Assembly (NCBI RefSeq): GCF_000090795.2 | Contig: NW_003546278.1 | Location: forward strand, 248,066 to 307,010 | Length of the DNA stretch: 58,945 bases | Source of the DNA: Amphimedon queenslandica | Lineage: Eukaryota > Porifera > Demospongiae > Haplosclerida > Niphatidae | Direction: 5' to 3' | Shown here: positions 53,571-58,945 of the stretch, piece after piece | Numbering within the stretch: the stretch's first letter is position 1 | Layout: the number at the start of each line of letters is the position of its first letter | The notes under the pieces: generated by a model | Database searches by the model: none | The model's input: only the letters and a program-made list of their open reading frames with translations | What the model was told of the DNA's origin: nothing | Program-made: the position numbers and the translations under genes

Positions 53571-56324
53571 ATGCCTAGATCTCAGCGTATTAAAATGGCT
53601 GCTGTAAGAAATAGATGTGGTCACTGCAATCAATATTTAGTCATGCCGGTGTACAAGCGTCACATTGACCTATATGGCAATGCTATTGATGATGATGCAG
53701 CCGTGTATCATGACTAGTGAAGATAAAGAGGAGTATTTTTCCCACAGTGAAGGGTGCGGCACAAATCAACCATTTGATATTACCAGTGATGATAGTGAAA
53801 CTGTAGATAAAGCATGGGACATTGAAGAGCAAGCAATTTTGGATGATTTTTATATTGAGGCAGATATGGATCAAGAGGAATGAAGGAAGTCATTAAATTG
53901 GATCCTTATTTCTTTAATGATGTGGTCCACTAGTTATGAAGTATCGGCTGATGCCGTTGGCTGTCTTATAAAATTTCTTACATGCTGAAATAGTTAGCTC
54001 CAACATCTACTCTATCAAAATCTTTTCCAGGTTCTCTGCATAAAGTTAAAAGGGCCAAAAACCTAGGGAATGATAACATTCTTAAATTTGTAGTTTGCCT
54101 TAGTTACTATAAACTTTATAACTTCAATTCTTGCTATGATATTATTGGTACTAAAACTGTACCAGTAAAGTTCATTATCCTCTCCATCTTCAAAAGTGTA
54201 GCAGAACAAACGTTAATGACACTCTTTTATGTAAAGTTACTTTTAAAAACCATACAGAGAAAGTGTATTAATTGAAAGTTATAGCTACAAGAGTGTGAAT
54301 GAATTGTTATGTGACATCATGTCTAGACCAGGAATATTGAATAAATGTGAAGAATGAAGATCAAGAGATGTACCTGCTGGCTCAATGTTTGATGTAAATA
54401 TGTTGTCTCATTGTATGATTTACAATGGAAAAAGTTTTTTAGCAGAGAAAGGAAATCTTGCATTAATAATTAATGTGGATTGGTTTCAGCCATTTAAACG
54501 GACTGAATACATTGTTGGTGAGATTGACTTGGCTGTTCTACATTTGCCTCGTTCAATGCATTACACACCTAAAAATATTATTGTTGGTATAAATCCAGAT
54601 CCAAAAGAACCATCTTCTTTAAATTTATATTTGTCTCCTTCATGTGATGAATTACTTGACAAGTGGGATAACAGGATTAACAGGATAAAGGGCTTATTAC
54701 TGTTCGTGCTGCCATACTATGTGCTGCTTGTCACACTCCGGCAACTCCTAAACTGTGTGGTTTTTTAGGGCATTCTTCCAGACAATGCCCTAGATGTGAC
54801 ATTCAATTCTTTTATGACAAACTTAATAAGAAAATGAACTACTCTGGTCTTACAGAATTTCCACTGAAAAATAATTCATTACATGTACAACGTGCAAAAA
54901 ACAGCATCTTTATGTCATACACCAACTGAAGGAGAAGGGTATGAGCATAAGCATGGTGCTGGTTACTCAGAATTGATGCATTAACCATGCTTTAATTGTG
55001 TCACATTTACAATTATAGATCCGATGCATAATCTTTTCTTAGGCACATCAAAGCACTTCATGAAATTATCTGGCTTGGAGAGGAAACTGCTTTGCTATCT
55101 GCTAATATGCTGCACATTCAAAAAAATTGCTAATGTAACAAAACTCCCTTCTTCCATCGGACGTCTTATGCACAAGATCCGATCTAATTTTTTATCATCT
55201 ACAGCTAACCAATGCAGGAATTGCATGTCTTCAGTTGGGTTGTATGGCATACTTCCAGAAGATCATTTTAAATGTTAGAAATGTTCTGTTGCTGCTTGCA
55301 CTTTAGTTTGTTCTCTAATAATAAACTTAGAAGTTATTAAAAAATCTCATTTGTTGTTTTTTGAATTTCAGCAGAAGTTTGAAAGTCTTTATCGTCAATT
55401 GCGTTTAACTCCTAATATGCATATGCATAGGCATTTTAAAGAATGTCTGATTGACTATGCCCTGTTTATGGCTTCTGGCTCTATTTGTTTGAGAGGTTTA
55501 ATGGAGTAGTTGGTTTGTATTTTACAAACCAGAAAGCTAATGAAATACAGCTTATGCACAAGTTTCTATCCAATTCAAGCATTTATACACTTACACGCAA
55601 TGATACTAGCATTGTGCAACATAAAAACGTCTTTATTGAATTTCCTGATGTAAATGCTTCTCTGACTGAAGGATCTCTCTGCCAAACTTTTGATTTAGCA
55701 TTGTTTTCTTCTGTTAAAATTACAAATTTGCTTGACTTACCTTTAGCCACTTTGAAACAATCACTAAAATATTTATCTTCTTGATCAATTCAGTACTGTT
55801 GTCCATATCGAGGGAAACTATTTCAAGACGATTCCTGTGCTTATTTTTTAACTTCTTACAGCAACTTTATGCCATCTTTGAGCTATGAATCTGTTACTAT
55901 TATGTATGAATCTTTTTATGAGTTCTTTTTATGGGGGAATAGGATTAGGTGTACTAACTCTAGGCTAGAGCACTCTTTATGCATTAGAGCACATTGGGCA
56001 TGTGAAAATGGCTCCAACATCAATAATGAAAATACAGAAATAAGATCAGGATTCATCGAATTCTTTTTTCGTCAAGCTCTTTAAGCAAATGGAAAGCAGG
56101 TAATCATTATAATGGCATCAGTAAAGTGGTTCCAAAGTCATCCAAACAAGCACAAACTTGGAGATCTTACTGAAATATGGGTACCAAATTCATTTATACC
56201 ATACGGACCTTCATCCTTTATGCCAGTTACACAAATTATGACTCAGTGCTGTTATACATCACTTGAAGTAGACAATGAAACATTACTAGCCATTTCATCG
56301 TTAAAACTAAAAATTTTATTGTAA
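53571..56324 (+). pseudogene. CACTA/EnSpm-type transposase, near full length but frameshifted
   Basis: The start MPRSQRIKMAAVRN with RCGHCNQYLVMPVYKRHIDL (53571-53717) is a zinc-finger-like N-terminus. An acidic segment follows (53710-53883). Then come NELLCDIMSRPGILNKCEE (54290-54360), NLALIINVDWFQPFKRTEYI and DLAVLHLPRSMHYTPKNIIV (ORF 54385-54768). The CxxC blocks AAILCAACDTPATPKLCGFL and HSSRQCPRCDIQF follow in another frame. Next are DPMHNLFLGTSKHFMKL (55020-55075), PSSIGRLMHKIRSNFLS, TPNMHMHRHFKECLIDY, LFERFNGVVGLYFTNQKANE (55485 ORF), and the end block VKWFQSHPNKHKLGD with FIPYGPSSFMPV (56112 ORF). This is the order of animal CACTA transposases, which cut and paste DNA. At least six frame changes separate the blocks. 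Confidence 0.87.
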
Positions 56325-56550
56325 TACTTTTTATTGAGTGAATATTATTTACAAATTAGCTGAAAGACAAATACTTCATGCATAAAATATATATAAAAGA
56401 CTATGTTACATGTCTATCAAATATACCAACATTTTCACCGCATATGTAAAGAATGTCATACATGAAGCAAACACACAAGCAACAATGATACACATACTAA
56501 CGTGTCTTCATGCAATGCACATAAAACTACAATATGTAATATAGCTTAAA
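56325..56550. other. Spacer after the CACTA remnant
   Basis: AT-rich, no feature is seen. Confidence 0.4.
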
Positions 56551-56880
56551 TCAATAAACACATGTAAAAATAATTTGTCTTTTAATGCTGTGATAGAGGC
56601 TTGGCTCAATTACTCCCCAATCAAAGCAGCCTGGGTGTGCTGCTAGCCGCTGAAAAGCAGAATCATAGAACACCCAGGAGTTTCCCTCAAAATTCCTGCT
56701 CACCCTGACAATGGTCCTTAGGTACTGGAACAACTGAATGGCCTTTTCAGGATAGCAGGGGCAGATTACCTCAGCCATAAGTGTGAAACACCACCCTGAT
56801 GGCAATGTCAGTAACGGGAGGGCACTTAGTGGGAGAACGATTAGTAAAACTTGGGAAGCTGTGACACTTCCCACCACCAA
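56551..56880 (-). pseudogene. DIRS-like gag fragment, copy D
   Basis: ORF with AEVICPCYPEKAIQLFQYLR, then TIVRVSRNFEGNSWVFYDSA, then FQRLAAHPGCFDWGVIEPSL. It is the best-preserved version of the gag block that is degraded in copy A (9245-9655). No RT was recognised nearby, so it is an isolated fragment. Confidence 0.65.
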
Positions 56881-56899
56881 CAGTGGGGGAGGAGTTGCA

Positions 56900-57125
56900 C
56901 CATATCAACAAATTGGCATTTTAATATCCTTTCGGACACCTGTGGAACGACGTGGTGTGTATAAAGGAGTTTATTGTAGAAAGGCCTTTAGTCTTATCTG
57001 TGATTAAACTAGCCTCGCAGCTCGCGTAGCCAGAGTGGCAGACCCTTCCCCCTTAAAAATTAAAAAAGTGAAAAAGGGGGGTGGGTATGGCTAGGGTTGC
57101 TCCATATTAAGTTAATAACATAATT
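56900..57125. other. No gene seen
   Basis: Short spacer between the gag fragment and the hAT transposase. Confidence 0.4.
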
Positions 57126-57129
57126 GAGC

Positions 57130-58945
57130 ATGCTTAGCTCTCCTAGCACTTGTGCTAGCAAACCAGAACGAGCCTTTACCAGTGATGGCTTCCGAGACTA
57201 GAAGCATGCAATGGGGTCAAAGGGAATGCTTGTATTGCACGGTAACTGTCTTGCACACAAGGTGTCAATGATTACCTGGCACAATTACAAGTTAGGTAAG
57301 AAGAGTAGGTCTATAGCTGATCATTTGGGAACTAAAAGATCTCAGCAGATAAAGAAAAACAAGCAATGTATGATAAGCATAAGCGATGTCTTATGGTTTT
57401 GTTATAAACAGGAACTTACTCTTAGAGGTGTTTTGAGTCATCAAACAGAGGAAACTTTTTGGAGTTACTGAGCCTTTTAACAAGATATTATCCAATAGTT
57501 CATGATAGGCTTCTCAATGGTCCTCAAAATGCTAAATATACTTCTCCTGTAATACAAAATACCCTCAGAGGAATCATGGCTTCTCAAATGCAACAAAGTA
57601 TTTGTAGCTCTATTACAAAAGCACAGTCTGTCTCTATCATGGTTGATGAGACTAAAGACATGAGCAAGCAAGAACAACTCTCACTTGTTATGCATTACGT
57701 GGATCATGACAGCAAAGTTGCTAGTATATAGGATAGGTTTCTTACCTTTGTTCCAGCATCAACTTTAAATGCAGAGAGCCTCACCCAGTATATTAAGACA
57801 CTTTTGCAGAAGTTTAACTTGGATCCACAGATGATAGTTTCCCAGGGATATGATGAAGCTTCAGTCATGAGTGGCAGCTGCAATGGTGTACAGCAACGAA
57901 TGAGAGAGGTAGCACCATATGCATTTTATGTTCATTGCCAAGCTCATATTTTGAATTTAGTCTTAGTTGATAGCGCAAAAAATAATTCTTTTGCCATTGA
58001 GTTCTTTGCATTAGTTGCGTCACTTTATGTGTTCATGTCTACCAGTAAAACCCATGCTGTTTCCTTAGAAAAACTAAAGCAGCTTCATCCTGGAAAGCAA
58101 TCAAAAGAGCTTCAGAGGCTGTCAGATACCAGATGTGCTTGCCGATCTCTCGCTCTTGATGTAATTGCCACTACATATGATGCCATTATAGCTACCTTTG
58201 AACACATTTCTGATGAGAGTGACAAGGCAAAAGCAGTAGTTTTGTTTCATCAGATTTATAGCCTAAAGTTTCTAGCTGCACTCATAATCTTTCAACGTTT
58301 GATGTCAGTGTCTAAATGTCAATCTGATCAGCTGCAAAGCAATTCCAATGATTTATTATGTGCTACTTCATTATTGTTATCTACTCTTGCTACTCTTAAG
58401 GAACTCAGACAGGATGCAATTTAGGACCACACATTTCAGTATATAATAGATCTAGCCGAATTTAATGATGTTGAGCAGGTCCTGGAGGGAAGTCATAGAA
58501 AAAGACGACAGCAACCGAGGAGGTTACAAGGCTCAGTCACTTATGAGACCACAGGCCATGACAATGATGTAGGCCATGGCTCTATAAGTCAATCTATCAA
58601 AGCCCACATCTATTTACCAGTTATTTAGCATACTGTATTGGAGCTAAATCGTAGGTTTTTGGCTGACAACATCGATCTCTTAAAATCGTTGGATGCTTTT
58701 AACCCACAGTACCTCATTTCTTAAGGTACTCCCTAATGTCTTCCTTTGCTGCTCTGTATGGAAATGATGATGATGGTGACTTAAACTCAGAATGCACTCT
58801 AGCCACAAGAACCTTCAGCACAAAGGAATTAGTGTCTGTCAGTAGTGTTTATACGAATCTCCTGGAACTTGAAGCTGCATTCCCAACCCTCAAAAAGTTG
58901 TTCCAAATAGCATTGACTCTTGTAGTTAGTATGGCTCATTGTGAA
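57130..58945 (+). pseudogene. hAT-superfamily transposase (ZMYM/DUF4371 type), lightly damaged, runs off the window
   Basis: From ~57140 the strand reads CASKPERAFTSDGFRD, TAG (Trp expected), KHAMGSKGMLVLHGNCLAHK: the end of a TTF-type zinc finger region. After one frameshift near 57430 a single frame covers NRGNFLELLSLLTRYYPIVH, QSVSIMVDETKDMSKQEQLS (first catalytic Asp), VSQGYDEASVMSGSCNGVQQ (second Asp) and YAFYVHCQAHILNLVLVDSA, then RLSDTRCACRSLAL. In-frame stops are at 57199, 57729, 58422 and ~58627. After ~58735 another frame has LLELEAAFPTLKKLFQIALT and LVVSMAHCE, the hAT dimerisation domain, cut by the window edge. It lacks only a few bases of repair, so it is among the younger elements here. 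Confidence 0.88.

Overview
The window is eukaryotic, AT-rich, and consists almost entirely of decayed transposable elements. The evidence is spliced-looking ORFs, a Helitron, hAT, P, PIF/Harbinger and CACTA transposases, DIRS-like reverse transcriptases, MITEs, minisatellites and a 10-N assembly gap. The mixture (Helitron with an OTU domain, DIRS-like elements, metazoan-type CACTA, a DUF6589 gene, a RecQ fragment) fits an early-branching animal, most likely a sponge. That is inferred from family content only. No intact host gene was recognised.

Layout. 1-6.4 kb: a PHD-finger/coiled-coil pseudogene, a 1.7 kb satellite of 8-bp units, a ~100-bp tandem repeat and an unidentified frameshifted gene. 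7.2-10 kb: DIRS-like copy A (minus). 11.05-12.2 kb: a 1.1 kb non-coding LTR element (TRIM type) with target duplication. 12.6-16.6 kb: a PIF/Harbinger element with a Myb-like gene (plus) converging on a DDE transposase (minus); a MITE lies inside the Myb gene and a sister MITE lies upstream. 16.6-19.8 kb: DIRS-like copy B, with a probable intron in gag. 20.7-21.1 kb: a long foldback. 21.5-22.3 kb: an acidic repeat protein ORF.

23.6-30.25 kb holds one long Helitron on the minus strand: 15-residue repeats, DUF6570-like region, Helitron-like N domain with HUH, Pif1 helicase, OTU protease. It is broken by frameshifts and by a 203-bp MITE whose removal restores the frame. A foldback element containing the assembly gap cuts its 5' end, and a second copy of that element lies at 34 kb. 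38.3-41.5 kb: a P-element (THAP9-like) transposase remnant followed by an unidentified ORF family. 43.4-44.7 kb: a second Helitron 3' end on the plus strand. 46.5-47.8 kb: a RecQ-like remnant. 47.8-49.8 kb: an intron-containing DUF6589 pseudogene on the minus strand.

49.8-51.8 kb: DIRS-like copy C, split by a 251-bp TIR element (target duplication ACAT) that carries a tRNA-like Pol III promoter. 53.6-56.3 kb: a full-length but broken CACTA transposase. 56.6-56.9 kb: a fourth DIRS gag fragment. 57.1 kb to the window end: a hAT transposase with few lesions, continuing past the edge.

The genes do not form a pathway. They record layered insertions: Harbinger next to or into DIRS B, MITEs into the Myb gene, the Helitron and DIRS C, and DIRS C beside the DUF6589 gene. 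Most reading-frame reconstructions were done by eye and boundaries are approximate.
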